Assembly (NCBI GenBank): GCA_002973575.1
Contig: PVEQ01000002.1
Location: 124,001 to 188,000, forward strand
Length of the DNA: 64,000 bases
Direction: 5' to 3'
DNA from: Sediminibacterium magnilacihabitans
Lineage (GTDB): Bacteria > Bacteroidota > Bacteroidia > Chitinophagales > Chitinophagaceae
Shown: positions 56,732-64,000 of the stretch, piece by piece
How the letters are laid out: the number at the start of each line of letters is the position of its first letter
Position numbering within the stretch: the first letter of the stretch is position 1
Notes under the pieces: model-generated
What the model was told of the DNA's origin: nothing
Seen by the model: only the letters and a program-made list of their open reading frames with translations
Database searches by the model: none
Translations under genes and position numbers: made by a program

Positions 56732-56767
56732 AAACCTTCTTTTATATTATTTGATAAGCCATAACAA

Positions 56768-57670
56768 TCATTCTTTAGGTTGCATATTTTCCATCTTGTG
56801 CATTTCATCTTTAGGTCGCATGGAGAAATCGCCGTAATGGCCAGCTATCGAAACACCTATGCTTAATACTACTACCGAAAGAATTGCAAATACTACTTTG
56901 CTTTTAGTAGTTACTTTACTTTCCATACCATCCTTGTGTGCTACATACATTCCGTGTTTTGAATGCTTTAACCTTGTCATATCCATTTTGTTATTCGCTT
57001 CAGTTCCCCCTTTGCCCAATACTCTTTCTGTACCCATTCCATGTTTCAGCTTATTCTTTACTAACCACCAATTGATTGGAACGGCAAGTACGCCCCCTAC
57101 CAGAGATGCCAATGACATAATGCCCCAAAAGCGTAAGGAAGTAGCTTCCATGTTTTGCATATCATCTGTCATCAGGATAATCATTACCGGTATCATACCT
57201 GCCATTACGAAGTTCATAGACAACCATTCGGGATACCACGTTCTTTTAACTGCTTGCAGGTAATTTCCTCCAAGCATATCTTTCATAAAGAGCGCCTGAA
57301 AAATGAATAAGCCAAAAGCAAATCCGGCAACGTACTCTAAAATGCTATCCATTGCCATTGGCAAATTGAGCAATGCTGTTATAAAGGCTACAAGGATAAT
57401 TCCTGTTGCATCACCTGCCATGCAGTGTATGGTAGAACCAACAGTTTGTTTCCAAAGGGGCGCTACAAACTTTTCATGTGTATTTGGAGCATGTTCACGA
57501 CAGGAAAGGATGTAAACAACCAGCCCGAAAATACCCGTGTATAACGTTACCAGAACCCATCCCCATTTCATAACTTTCATTTCCGGTGTATTGGTAATTA
57601 AATCATGGGCAACATAAATCACCGATAATGCCGTTAATGAAAACCAGATTATTAGGAAGATATTCAGCAT
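56768..57670 (-). CDS. DUF4396 membrane protein
   Basis: The 300-aa protein has seven or so hydrophobic helices and the DUF4396 features: VLVTLYTGIFGLVVYILSCREHAP, GSTIHCMAGDATGIILVAFI with Cys/His (~98), MKDMLGGNYLQAVKRTWYPEWLSMNFVMAGMIPVM and AVPINWWLVKNKLKHGMGTERVLG (~205). A further helix and a Met/His tail (MRPKDEMHKMENMQP) follow. DUF4396 genes often sit in copper or silver resistance islands; function is unknown. Confidence 0.8.
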   Translation of the reverse strand: MLNIFLIIWFSLTALSVIYVAHDLITNTPEMKVMKWGWVLVTLYTGIFGLVVYILSCREHAPNTHEKFVAPLWKQTVGSTIHCMAGDATGIILVAFITALLNLPMAMDSILEYVAGFAFGLFIFQALFMKDMLGGNYLQAVKRTWYPEWLSMNFVMAGMIPVMIILMTDDMQNMEATSLRFWGIMSLASLVGGVLAVPINWWLVKNKLKHGMGTERVLGKGGTEANNKMDMTRLKHSKHGMYVAHKDGMESKVTTKSKVVFAILSVVVLSIGVSIAGHYGDFSMRPKDEMHKMENMQPKE

Positions 57671-57689
57671 ACGCTTTAACTCAAATGCT

Positions 57690-58370
57690 TTATTTTTTCC
57701 CTGAAAGCCATTGTTTAAATTCCTTTATGTCCTTTTCCTGATCCGTTATACTTTTCTGTGCCATTTTTTTTAGTTCATCATTCATTCCGTTTTTGACTTC
57801 CATCGCTGCCATTGCTATTCCATGCTCATGATGGTGCATCATCATAGTTGCAAAATCTTTATCAACATCGCCACTCATTTTCATAGCCTGCATTGTGTTC
57901 ATCATGTCGTTCATGTGCTTTTCCAGTTCGCCTTCGCCGTGCTTCATGCCCGAAGACTTATAGCTGCTAACAATGTCTTTTAATTTCTGTTGTTCGTCCT
58001 TTTGCTTCGTGATAATCTCCTGTGCTTTTGATTTCATTTTTTCGTCCTTACCTTGGGAAAGCTCTACCTGTGCCATATCAATGCCTCCCTGATGATGCTC
58101 TATCATCATATTCGCCCAATTCACGTCAAAATCGCCGGTCATTTTCATGGAGTGCATTTTGTTCATCATGCTATTCATTACACTCATCAAGTCAGTACCG
58201 GTATTGCCTGTAGTGCTCTGAGTGGTAGTATGTTCATGAGCAATAGTATCGGTATGCTCATGGGTTGTGCTGCTGTCTTTTTTATCACTTTCTGTTGATG
58301 TTGAACCGTTGCAGCTTGCAAAAAGATAAACGACTGCTATCAGTACTAAGGATTTGACTTTTAAATTCAT
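57690..58370 (-). CDS. double DUF305 lipoprotein (periplasmic metal-binding candidate)
   Basis: The ATG at 58370 gives 226 aa with a lipobox (YLFASCNGS); upstream frame to 58547 overlaps the preceding gene and lacks a signal. After a His/Thr-rich linker come two DUF305 units (~75-140 and ~145-220). Each has the MKMTGDFDVNWANMMIEHHQGGIDMA or MKMSGDVDKDFATMMMHHHEHGIAMA type helix pair, rich in Met and His. Such proteins are ferritin-like helical bundles; copper binding is inferred. Confidence 0.88.
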   Translation of the reverse strand: MNLKVKSLVLIAVVYLFASCNGSTSTESDKKDSSTTHEHTDTIAHEHTTTQSTTGNTGTDLMSVMNSMMNKMHSMKMTGDFDVNWANMMIEHHQGGIDMAQVELSQGKDEKMKSKAQEIITKQKDEQQKLKDIVSSYKSSGMKHGEGELEKHMNDMMNTMQAMKMSGDVDKDFATMMMHHHEHGIAMAAMEVKNGMNDELKKMAQKSITDQEKDIKEFKQWLSGKK

Positions 58371-58447
58371 GGTTTCAGTTTTTATGATTTGATAAAATGT
58401 TTGATAATGAAAGAAAGGATGCCGAATATTCAGCATCCTTGTTGCTC

Positions 58448-58789
58448 TTACGCTGCCACTCCTGAATGGCAGGCTTCGGCACAAGCCCTGCAAGCTTCTG
58501 CACACCTTCTGCAATGCTCCATTCCCATGCTTGCATGCTTTTCGCATTCTTCAGCACAGGCTTCGCAGATGTCAGCACATTCATGCAGCAGGTGCTGTGC
58601 ATGTTCAGAACCCCTTGCCACAAAGGATGCAGCAAGTGAACAGATTTCTGCACAATCAATGTCTAATTTGATGCAGCGGGCAAGCATCTTTACATCCTGT
58701 TCTTCAAGACAGGCTGCTGCACAATGGTTACATTCTTCTGCGCATTTCGTGAGAGCGTCTAACAAGCCCCGGTTTTGTTCATGACTCAT
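58448..58789 (-). CDS. four-helix-bundle copper-storage type protein (Csp-like, DUF326)
   Basis: The 113-aa protein has about 17 cysteines, mostly as CxxxC pairs along helices: KCAEECNHCAAACLEE, ARCIKLDIDCAEICSLAAS, HECADICEACAEECEKH and HCRRCAEACRACAEACHS. This is the pattern of Csp-type bundles that load many Cu(I) ions into their core. No export signal is seen, so it should act in the cytosol (a Csp3-like role). It lies between the oxidase and the DUF305 lipoprotein. Confidence 0.9.
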   Translation of the reverse strand: MSHEQNRGLLDALTKCAEECNHCAAACLEEQDVKMLARCIKLDIDCAEICSLAASFVARGSEHAQHLLHECADICEACAEECEKHASMGMEHCRRCAEACRACAEACHSGVAA

Positions 58790-58826
58790 AATTGTCCGAT
58801 TTTATTGGTTAAGAAATATTGGCTCT

Positions 58827-61490
58827 TTAATAAGTAAGGGTTATACCTGCTCCTAAGCCCATATCACTATCATAGTGAGTTGAGGCTGCCAACCATTTGG
58901 ATATGATGTATCGAAAACCGGCTGCATATTCTTTGTCCGTATTCCACATGAAGTTCATGCGAAGCCGTTGTGTAACAGGAATATCTTCCCGGCTCAATTG
59001 AAAGCGGAATTTCCCATTACCGTCCACCCGTGCATCAGCCAGTACCAGCATAGGCAAAGTGTATTGAACGCCGGCAACAAAAGTTTTCCGATTGTTCTTG
59101 TTGCTTATTTGTCCAAAGGAATTTTTATCTACTCCATCTTTACCTACTTTTTTATAGTGATAATCAAATCCTACATAGGGGAATAACCATTGCATTTTTC
59201 CAATGAACCTTCCAAAGTTTAATTCGCCTTCATAGCCGTGCTCTGGATGTAAGCCGAGGTGCCATATCCCTTGCAGAGCATACCGGTTTGATGAAAGCAT
59301 TAGTTCTCCGTCACTGCCATTACTTTCAAAGCCGGCTCTAATCATTGGATGATACATATTGTTATCTCTTTTAAACATCCTGTATGCCTTTGCGGGATCA
59401 GGCAGTTCCGGATTTGGCGGCGAGTTTTCATAAGTAAATACCCGTCCCATACCTGCCATCATATGGAATAGGATATGACAATGGAAAAACCAATTGCCGC
59501 TTTGGTTAGCAGCAAACTCAATGGTATCTGTCTCCATCGGCATGATGTCAATCACATTCTTCAAAGGAGAGTAATCACCTTGTGAATTCAACACCCTGAA
59601 GTCATGCCCATGCAGATGCATGGGATGGCGCATCATTGAGTTATTGGTGAGGATGAGCCGTACGTTTTCACCTTGTTTAATTAAGATTTTATCAGCTTCG
59701 TTTACTGTCTTGTTATCTATAGTCCACACATATCGGTTCATATTTCCGGTAAGGGTAAAGTGAAGAACTCTGGTTGGACCGTCAGGTAAGGTTGTTTTTA
59801 CCGGAGAACGGAGCATGTCATAATTGAGGGTTACAATGCCAGAACTGCTATTCATGTTCATGCCCTGCATATCGTTCATGTTGTCCATCTTCATTTCCTG
59901 CATGCTGTCTTTCTTAGGCTCATTCATATTCATATGTCCTGAATGATCCATGTCCATTTTGTCGCTGCCATCACCAGTTATTTCCGGGTACATCACTGAA
60001 TTCATATCCATTCTTTGCAGGCTCATGTTCATCCCCATGTCTTTCATGTCGCCGTTGGTTTTCATCATGTCGTTCATCATCTTCATGCCTTCAAAGTATT
60101 TTAGGCGTGGAAGCACAGGAGCAGGCATTTTCATACCTGTTCCTAACCATAGTGATGTTGCTTTTGTACGGTCTTCCGGTGTAGCTCTAAACTCGTAACT
60201 CATGTTTTCAGGAATGGTTACAATGAGGTCATAAGTTTCGGCAGTACCTACAATCAGCCGATCCACTTCTACTGGTTCCATATCATTTCCGTCATTTCCC
60301 ACTACGGTTATTTTGCCACCTCCATATTGCAACCAGAAGTAACTGGACGCTCCGCCATTTACTACATGCAGCTTTACTTTATCACCTGCTTTAAACTGTG
60401 GTGCAGCATTCTCGGGTCTGCCATTAGAAAGAAAACGGTCGTAATAAACATCACTTACATCCATTGCCTTCATTCGCTTCCATTCATTGACAACCTTTGT
60501 TTTAAAGTAGCCTTCCTTTATGGCTTCTATATAGCTTTGTGTACTGCCTTTTTTAATCGAGTACCAGTCATTAGCCGTGCGTAAACGGCGTTGCACCTGA
60601 GCAGGGTTTTCATCCGTCCATTCGCTTAATACAAGCGTATATTCTTTGTTGAATAAACTATTTTGCATGTGCATAGAAGAACCTGCCATAGTTTTATCGG
60701 ACATCTGTGGATCTTCTCTCTTTTTAAATATCAATGCCCCATACATACCTGATTGTTCCTGCAGCGCACTATGGGAATGATACCAATACGTTCCGTTTTG
60801 CACAACAGCAAATTTGTATAGATGGGTTTCTCCGGGACCTATTCTTGCTGTAGTTAAATAGGGTACACCATCAAAGCGGTTAGGAAGTATCACGCCATGC
60901 CAGTGCAGCGAGGTTTCCTCTTTCTTTAAATTGTTGTGCAGGTAAATTTCAGCAGTATCACCTTCCGTGAAAGTGAGTGTGGGTGCAGGTATAGAACCAT
61001 TGATGGCAATGGCACGTTTCGTTTTGCCCGTAAAGTTTACCATAGTATCCGTTACATACAGGTCGTATCGAACTGTTTTACCAGGAATAAGGTTGACATT
61101 CGCAGGAATTTGATTTGCCATATCTGTTTCATCACTATCAGATGTCATTTTATGTTCGTTCATTGGCATGTCCATCTTCATGTCCATATCGGGCATACCT
61201 TTTTTCTGCGGCATAGTATCTTTCGACATGGGCATTGCCTTTTGCTTTGGCGTCTGCGTTTGCGGCGTTGGAGCCGTAGTTTTTATTGTCTTCTTTACTA
61301 ATGTCATTCCGCACTTAGGACACTTTCCCGGCTTTGACATTTGCACTTCAGGGTGCATAACACAAGTGTATATTACTTTCTGTGTCTGTTGGTTACTTGG
61401 CTTTTGAGCAGGCATGTTGTGCCCTTCATGCTGTGCAAATGCTGTTGTAAGCCAAAAAACCTGCATAAGCATCAGAAATACTGTTTTCAT
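58827..61490 (-). CDS. copA: multicopper oxidase fused to HMBD and a CopB-like outer-membrane barrel
   Basis: The ATG at 61490 follows AAGGAGAAAAAG, a Shine-Dalgarno-like site, and opens the signal peptide (LTTAFAQH); length is 887 aa. Order: heavy-metal-binding domain with VIYTCVMHPEVQMSKPGKCPKCGM (~37-75), Met/Lys linker (~85-140), cupredoxin 1 with LHWHGV and YWYHSHSALQEQSGMYG (~195-250), cupredoxin 2, a very Met-rich insert (~480-570), cupredoxin 3 with HPMHLHGHDFRVL and WFFHCHILFHMMAGMGR (~640-700). The last ~170 residues look like CopB barrel strands (HLGLHPEHGYEGELNF; LDYHYKK-type YVGFDYHYKK; RLRMNFMWNTDKEYAAGFRY; terminal GAGITLTY). It should oxidise Cu(I) outside the cytoplasm while anchored to the outer membrane. 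Confidence 0.9.
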   Translation of the reverse strand: MKTVFLMLMQVFWLTTAFAQHEGHNMPAQKPSNQQTQKVIYTCVMHPEVQMSKPGKCPKCGMTLVKKTIKTTAPTPQTQTPKQKAMPMSKDTMPQKKGMPDMDMKMDMPMNEHKMTSDSDETDMANQIPANVNLIPGKTVRYDLYVTDTMVNFTGKTKRAIAINGSIPAPTLTFTEGDTAEIYLHNNLKKEETSLHWHGVILPNRFDGVPYLTTARIGPGETHLYKFAVVQNGTYWYHSHSALQEQSGMYGALIFKKREDPQMSDKTMAGSSMHMQNSLFNKEYTLVLSEWTDENPAQVQRRLRTANDWYSIKKGSTQSYIEAIKEGYFKTKVVNEWKRMKAMDVSDVYYDRFLSNGRPENAAPQFKAGDKVKLHVVNGGASSYFWLQYGGGKITVVGNDGNDMEPVEVDRLIVGTAETYDLIVTIPENMSYEFRATPEDRTKATSLWLGTGMKMPAPVLPRLKYFEGMKMMNDMMKTNGDMKDMGMNMSLQRMDMNSVMYPEITGDGSDKMDMDHSGHMNMNEPKKDSMQEMKMDNMNDMQGMNMNSSSGIVTLNYDMLRSPVKTTLPDGPTRVLHFTLTGNMNRYVWTIDNKTVNEADKILIKQGENVRLILTNNSMMRHPMHLHGHDFRVLNSQGDYSPLKNVIDIMPMETDTIEFAANQSGNWFFHCHILFHMMAGMGRVFTYENSPPNPELPDPAKAYRMFKRDNNMYHPMIRAGFESNGSDGELMLSSNRYALQGIWHLGLHPEHGYEGELNFGRFIGKMQWLFPYVGFDYHYKKVGKDGVDKNSFGQISNKNNRKTFVAGVQYTLPMLVLADARVDGNGKFRFQLSREDIPVTQRLRMNFMWNTDKEYAAGFRYIISKWLAASTHYDSDMGLGAGITLTY

Positions 61491-61504
61491 CTTTTTCTCC
61501 TTTT

Positions 61505-61582
61505 TTATTGACAACACTTTTTCTTGCGGATGAAAACCGCTTTTAAAAATCTTACTGTCAGTTTGCCAATTCGTTTCAACAT
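61505..61582 (-). CDS. candidate 25-residue basic peptide ending in CCQ
   Basis: An ATG 4 nt after the haem-protein stop opens a 25-codon frame whose product begins MLKRIGKLTV and ends RKKKCCQ. Its stop is 14 nt before the oxidase ATG, so it fills the gap exactly. The peptide is basic, with a hydrophobic middle and a terminal Cys pair that could bind Cu(I). Tight spacing on both sides suggests a real gene; coding status is unproven. Confidence 0.4.
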   Translation of the reverse strand: MLKRIGKLTVRFLKAVFIRKKKCCQ

Positions 61583-61586
61583 TGTT

Positions 61587-62051
61587 TTATTCGTTTTGTG
61601 TGAGGCTGTCTCTTGTTCTCCTTACCCAGTCAATGATTTCCGTTTTATCTGTTTCAGTAAGCCGGGCGTCCTTGTGTAGCAAGAGGTATGATGACAAGGG
61701 CATCGTACCGTCCTTAATGCTATTTTCAATAGCACGAAGTTTATTAGCCTGCCGTCTTGGAGAGTATGAGCCAAATTCACTGAAATTCAGTTCAGCTTTA
61801 CCTTCCTTAACATGCCTGGCTAAAAGCCATCCCATAGGCTGCACATTGGCGTACCAGGGATAGCGTGTGTTGTTGCTATGACAATCGTAGCAGGCTGTTT
61901 TTAAAACAGTTTGTACGCTTTGCGGAACGTTAGAGACCTTTACGATGTCCGTCTGCAATACCTGCCCACTTGTATTGCGGGCAGGTTGTATAAACTGAAT
62001 AACAATCAGTACAATTAGAATAGCCAACAATATTTTTTTCGTGCTGCTCAT
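61587..62051 (-). CDS. haem-binding domain protein (mono-haem, CxxCH)
   Basis: The ATG at 62051 gives 154 aa, starting 2 nt after the stop of the DUF3347 gene. An N-terminal helix (ILLAILIVLIVIQFIQPA) anchors the protein. Then come TACYDCHSNNTRYPWYANVQPMGWLLARHVKEGKAELN (~50-85) with the CxxCH haem site and a C-terminal LHKDARLTETDKTEIIDWV. This is the Haem_bd (PF14376-type) family. A periplasmic electron-transfer role next to the oxidase is inferred. Confidence 0.88.
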   Translation of the reverse strand: MSSTKKILLAILIVLIVIQFIQPARNTSGQVLQTDIVKVSNVPQSVQTVLKTACYDCHSNNTRYPWYANVQPMGWLLARHVKEGKAELNFSEFGSYSPRRQANKLRAIENSIKDGTMPLSSYLLLHKDARLTETDKTEIIDWVRRTRDSLTQNE

Positions 62052-62053
62052 GC

Positions 62054-62635
62054 TCACTGTTTAATTTCTTCTTTCACTTCGCCGCAGGTAGGCATTTGCT
62101 TACCGAGATAAGGGTTCTTTATTTCCTTTGTTTCACTTATCCAGTAAACGCCTTTATTATCGTTATACATGGGGCAAAAATCACGGTACAAGGTTTGACC
62201 CGTTCCAAATGCTTTTACCAGGTCATACATATCACTGCTAAGCATATCAAAGTGCTCTCGTTGGTGATCAATCTTATCAGCACTCTTGCTGATGTGTTCT
62301 GCCATTTCTTTGGCATCATCCGCAACGTCAGCATACACTTTCTTTTGCCCCTCTGTTAAAGATGATTTGTCTATCTTGTTCAATGCCTCTAAAAATTCAT
62401 TTGCTGCATTAGCTGCCGCCTGACTATTATCGTTAGCCAAAGCATTTTTTAGATTGAGGTAAGCACTTACAATTCCTTTAATGGGCGTTGCCTCTCCGGT
62501 CGGGTTTGAAGAAGGCGTCGTTGTCGAAGTTTGGTTGTTCTCTGCGTTATTGTTTTCAGCAGATTTGTTATTGCTACTGTTGCATGCTGTAAAAGCAATT
62601 GAAGTAGTCATTATAGCTATTATTATCGTTTTCAT
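62054..62635 (-). CDS. DUF3347 lipoprotein, copy 2
   Basis: The 193-aa protein has a lipobox (SIAFTACNSS), a Ser/Thr/Asn-rich linker, and a DUF3347 helical domain (~55-190, AYLNLKNALANDNSQAAANAANEFLEAL). It ends with FCPMYNDNKGVYWISETKEIKNPYLGKQMPTCGEVKEEI, where CPM and TCG cysteines could bind Cu. It resembles the next gene upstream and is translationally close to the haem protein. Confidence 0.88.
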   Translation of the reverse strand: MKTIIIAIMTTSIAFTACNSSNNKSAENNNAENNQTSTTTPSSNPTGEATPIKGIVSAYLNLKNALANDNSQAAANAANEFLEALNKIDKSSLTEGQKKVYADVADDAKEMAEHISKSADKIDHQREHFDMLSSDMYDLVKAFGTGQTLYRDFCPMYNDNKGVYWISETKEIKNPYLGKQMPTCGEVKEEIKQ

Positions 62636-62706
62636 TCGCTTAATTTTAATGTGAATAAAGCCGAGGTTTGGAGCAAGCCAACCCCATTATTGCTTTGGCA
62701 GAAGAG

Positions 62707-63228
62707 TTACTTCAAGGTTTCTGTTACCTTGCCGCAGGTAAGCATGCTGCTACCGAAATAGGGATTTTTGATTGCCTGCTCGCTGCTTAACCAGTATGCT
62801 TTTTTCATTGGGCAATACTGTTGATAAACAGGCTGGTCGGTAAGCTTTACGGCTTTCGCCAAAGCTGCCATATTGGTTGAGAGATTAGCAAAGAGGTTAC
62901 GTTGCTGTTTGATGTCTTTGGTTTCGGAAATCCGTCCTGCATCCTTCAGCAAAGCATTAATGTTACCCTCAGATATTACTTTGTAATCTATGCTATTGGC
63001 TGTCTTTACAAATTCGGCTGCCTGGGCAGAAGCTGCATTGGCGTTATCTGCTACCAAAGCGTCTTTGATGCTAAAATATAAGGTGAGTAGTTGCGACACA
63101 TTTTTATTGTCGCTTGCAGTGGTAGTGGAAACAGAAGGCTCAGTTTTATGGACACTATGGTCATGTTGAGCGGAAACTGAAACAGAAGTAAGACAAAATA
63201 ACGTTGCTATTACGATTAGCTTTTTCAT
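62707..63228 (-). CDS. DUF3347 secreted protein, copy 1
   Basis: The ATG at 63228 gives 173 aa with a signal peptide (LFCLTSVSVSAQ), an early His patch (HDHSVHKTEPSVS) and a DUF3347 domain (~50-170). It shares with copy 2 the end QYCPMKKAYWLSSEQAIKNPYFGSSMLTCGKVTETL, including the CPM/TCG cysteines. Unlike copy 2 it has no lipobox, so one is probably soluble and the other anchored. Confidence 0.87.
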   Translation of the reverse strand: MKKLIVIATLFCLTSVSVSAQHDHSVHKTEPSVSTTTASDNKNVSQLLTLYFSIKDALVADNANAASAQAAEFVKTANSIDYKVISEGNINALLKDAGRISETKDIKQQRNLFANLSTNMAALAKAVKLTDQPVYQQYCPMKKAYWLSSEQAIKNPYFGSSMLTCGKVTETLK

Positions 63229-63249
63229 TTGAAATGATTTAATGTTTAG

Positions 63250-63278
63250 AAAAAAGTACAGGCATGACAAATAATGCC
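63250..63278 (-). terminator. weak hairpin with T-run between first two cargo genes
   Basis: On the minus strand GGCAT and ATGCC pair around an 8-nt loop, and TTTTTT follows 5 nt later. The 5-bp stem is marginal; it could attenuate rather than end transcription. Confidence 0.3.
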
Positions 63279-63299
63279 ATGCAGAAATGAAACATTAAA

Positions 63300-63785
63300 T
63301 CAAATCTGAAAGCTCTGAATAGCTATGCGAATGTCCGATATGGGAGGATGGTAACTTCGGACAAAATGTTTGATATTCGGAACGACCTGCGAAGCAAATA
63401 AGAGGTCAAAATCAAAGTATGTAGAAAGAAATGCTGCAAAGAATACAGGATTAATTACAGCATTTACGGATTGGGGGACGGTCTTTTCAAGCTGGGCAAA
63501 TTTTGTTACTCCGTCATTGCAGCAATTGTCTTTATCACCTTTTGATTTATGCTGATGCCCTGCTTGATTGTGGTTTTTCCCTTGATGATTATGTTGATGG
63601 TGGTGCTGATGTTTTTTACCATCAGCATGTACGTGTGTTGAAGACTGCGTTGCTTCCTCGTGATGATGAGAAGCGTTAAAGCCTAAATCCAAACCAACAG
63701 AACAAGCAAATCCAATAACCGTATTCAGGGAGAACACGATTAACAGAAAAACCGCTTTTAGTTGTATGGATTTATTTGTTTTCAT
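63300..63785 (-). CDS. HYC_CC_PP-type His-rich protein
   Basis: The ATG at 63785 gives 161 aa. A hydrophobic N-terminus (AVFLLIVFSLNTVIGFACSV) is followed by a His-rich stretch (~35-70, repeated HQHH/HQHN), the Cys pair in KDNCCNDGVTKFAQLEKTV (~85) and a terminal SYHPPISDIRIAIQSFQI. These three signatures fit the HYC_CC_PP family seen at the head of Bacteroidota metal-resistance operons. It is the first gene of the cargo and probably binds metal in the periplasm. Confidence 0.8.
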   Translation of the reverse strand: MKTNKSIQLKAVFLLIVFSLNTVIGFACSVGLDLGFNASHHHEEATQSSTHVHADGKKHQHHHQHNHQGKNHNQAGHQHKSKGDKDNCCNDGVTKFAQLEKTVPQSVNAVINPVFFAAFLSTYFDFDLLFASQVVPNIKHFVRSYHPPISDIRIAIQSFQI

Positions 63786-63837
63786 CACCTTTTATCATAG
63801 AAGAACTCCATTATATTCAGAGTAATTTTAAGACATA

Positions 63838-63867
63838 CAAAGGTAGCCAGTCAAAAGTTTTCGACTG
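63838..63867 (-). promoter_or_regulatory. promoter and palindromic operator of the copper operon
   Basis: On the minus strand a perfect -7 box TACCTTTG (63838-63845) lies ~52 bp before the first ATG. A 20-bp palindrome CAGTCGAAAACTTTTGACTG (63848-63867), with one mismatched pair, ends 2 bp before it and fills the usual spacer. No good -33 TTG is present. A regulator bound in the spacer, as MerR-type activators do, is the natural reading. Confidence 0.5.
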
Positions 63868-64000
63868 TTACATAATTTTTACTAAGATTTACAGAATTTT
63901 TAGATTGTAGGGGCAGAAGCAAGTTTTTACCTCTGCCTTAACAATCTCAACTGATTGCGTCAGTTATCACTCTTCAGTATAACAACCTGCTAATGGCTGA

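Larger units (their letters stand above)
26256..64000. mobile_element. integrative and conjugative element, left part (right end outside window)
   Basis: From the tRNA-Lys rightward all genes lie on the minus strand and base composition becomes visibly more AT-rich than the host side (judged by eye). The region encodes an integrase-type serine recombinase at the tRNA, a tra mating-channel module in the Bacteroidota order, ICE-type regulators and a copper-resistance cargo. No second copy of the tRNA 3' end occurs up to base 64000, and no relaxase or coupling ATPase is seen, so the element continues beyond the window. The exact left boundary within or next to the tRNA cannot be fixed. Confidence 0.85.

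Noticed and set aside
58371-58547. 59-residue N-terminal extension of the DUF305 lipoprotein
   Set aside because: It overlaps the Cys-rich copper protein gene and would hide the lipoprotein signal that begins at 58370.
61525-61547. Hairpin GCGG...CCGC followed by TTTT read as a terminator before the oxidase gene
   Set aside because: The stem is only four pairs and the T-run is on the plus strand, opposite to all genes here; the bases are better explained as codons of the 25-aa frame.
26245-64000. CRISPR arrays or insertion sequences within the element
   Set aside because: No regularly spaced direct repeats and no transposase gene with terminal inverted repeats were found on reading both strands.

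Overview
The window looks like a chromosome segment of a Bacteroidota bacterium, most likely of the Chitinophagaceae group. This rests on family-level cues: TonB-dependent receptor architecture, DUF2911 and DUF6600-type proteins, BshC with a YpdA-type reductase, promoters of the TTG-N19-TAnnTTTG type, and a Bacteroidota-type tra conjugation module. No database search was possible, so all names are assignments from recognised motifs and family memory.

Layout. (1) Bases 1-26.2 kb are host chromosome. They hold a truncated GH29 fucosidase, a DUF2911/TPR protein, a DUF6600 lipoprotein, mgtE, purE, a FecA-like TonB receptor, a GH16 glucanase, a carboxylesterase and bshC. Next comes a complete-looking trans-4-hydroxy-L-proline catabolic cluster with its AraC regulator (12.4-18.3 kb), then rimO, a GNAT, a YpdA/Bdr reductase, prfC, a palindromic repeat, lpdA, a SAM hydrolase-like protein and an SDR. 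(2) A tRNA-Lys(TTT) with clear promoter and terminator lies at 26.25 kb. (3) From the tRNA to the right edge lies one side of an integrative and conjugative element (ICE), visibly more AT-rich, with every gene on the minus strand. A large serine recombinase abuts the tRNA, and its last ~20 codons are the antisense of the tRNA gene. Then follow small regulators, a three-module DUF3945-like protein, an MT-A70 methylase, tra genes N-M-L-K-J-I(x3)-G-F, an 1861-aa methylase/SNF2-helicase, a DUF1896-like protein, TraE, a membrane protein and an RteC-like protein. (4) From 49.9 to 63.8 kb is a copper-resistance cargo that may be a single ~14 kb transcription unit. It encodes an HYC_CC_PP-type protein, two DUF3347 proteins, a haem-binding protein, a 25-aa candidate peptide, a multicopper oxidase fused to a metal-binding domain and a CopB-like barrel, a Cys-rich four-helix copper protein, a double-DUF305 lipoprotein, DUF4396, a DUF2269-like membrane protein, an extra Lgt, a CopB-type (CPH) P1B ATPase, a lipoprotein, a GNAT and a one-protein sensor-kinase/receiver/LuxR regulator. 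The other ICE end, relaxase and coupling ATPase are not in the window.

How parts work together. The recombinase would excise and integrate the element at tRNA-Lys. TraE-TraN build the mating channel. The two methylases may protect or modify element DNA during transfer (inference). The cargo would oxidise, bind and export copper, probably under the membrane sensor-regulator at its distal end. Candidate control sites are a 20-bp palindrome set against a TACCTTTG -7 box at the head of the copper operon, and tandem TTGTACCC repeats one helical turn apart upstream of the tra promoter.
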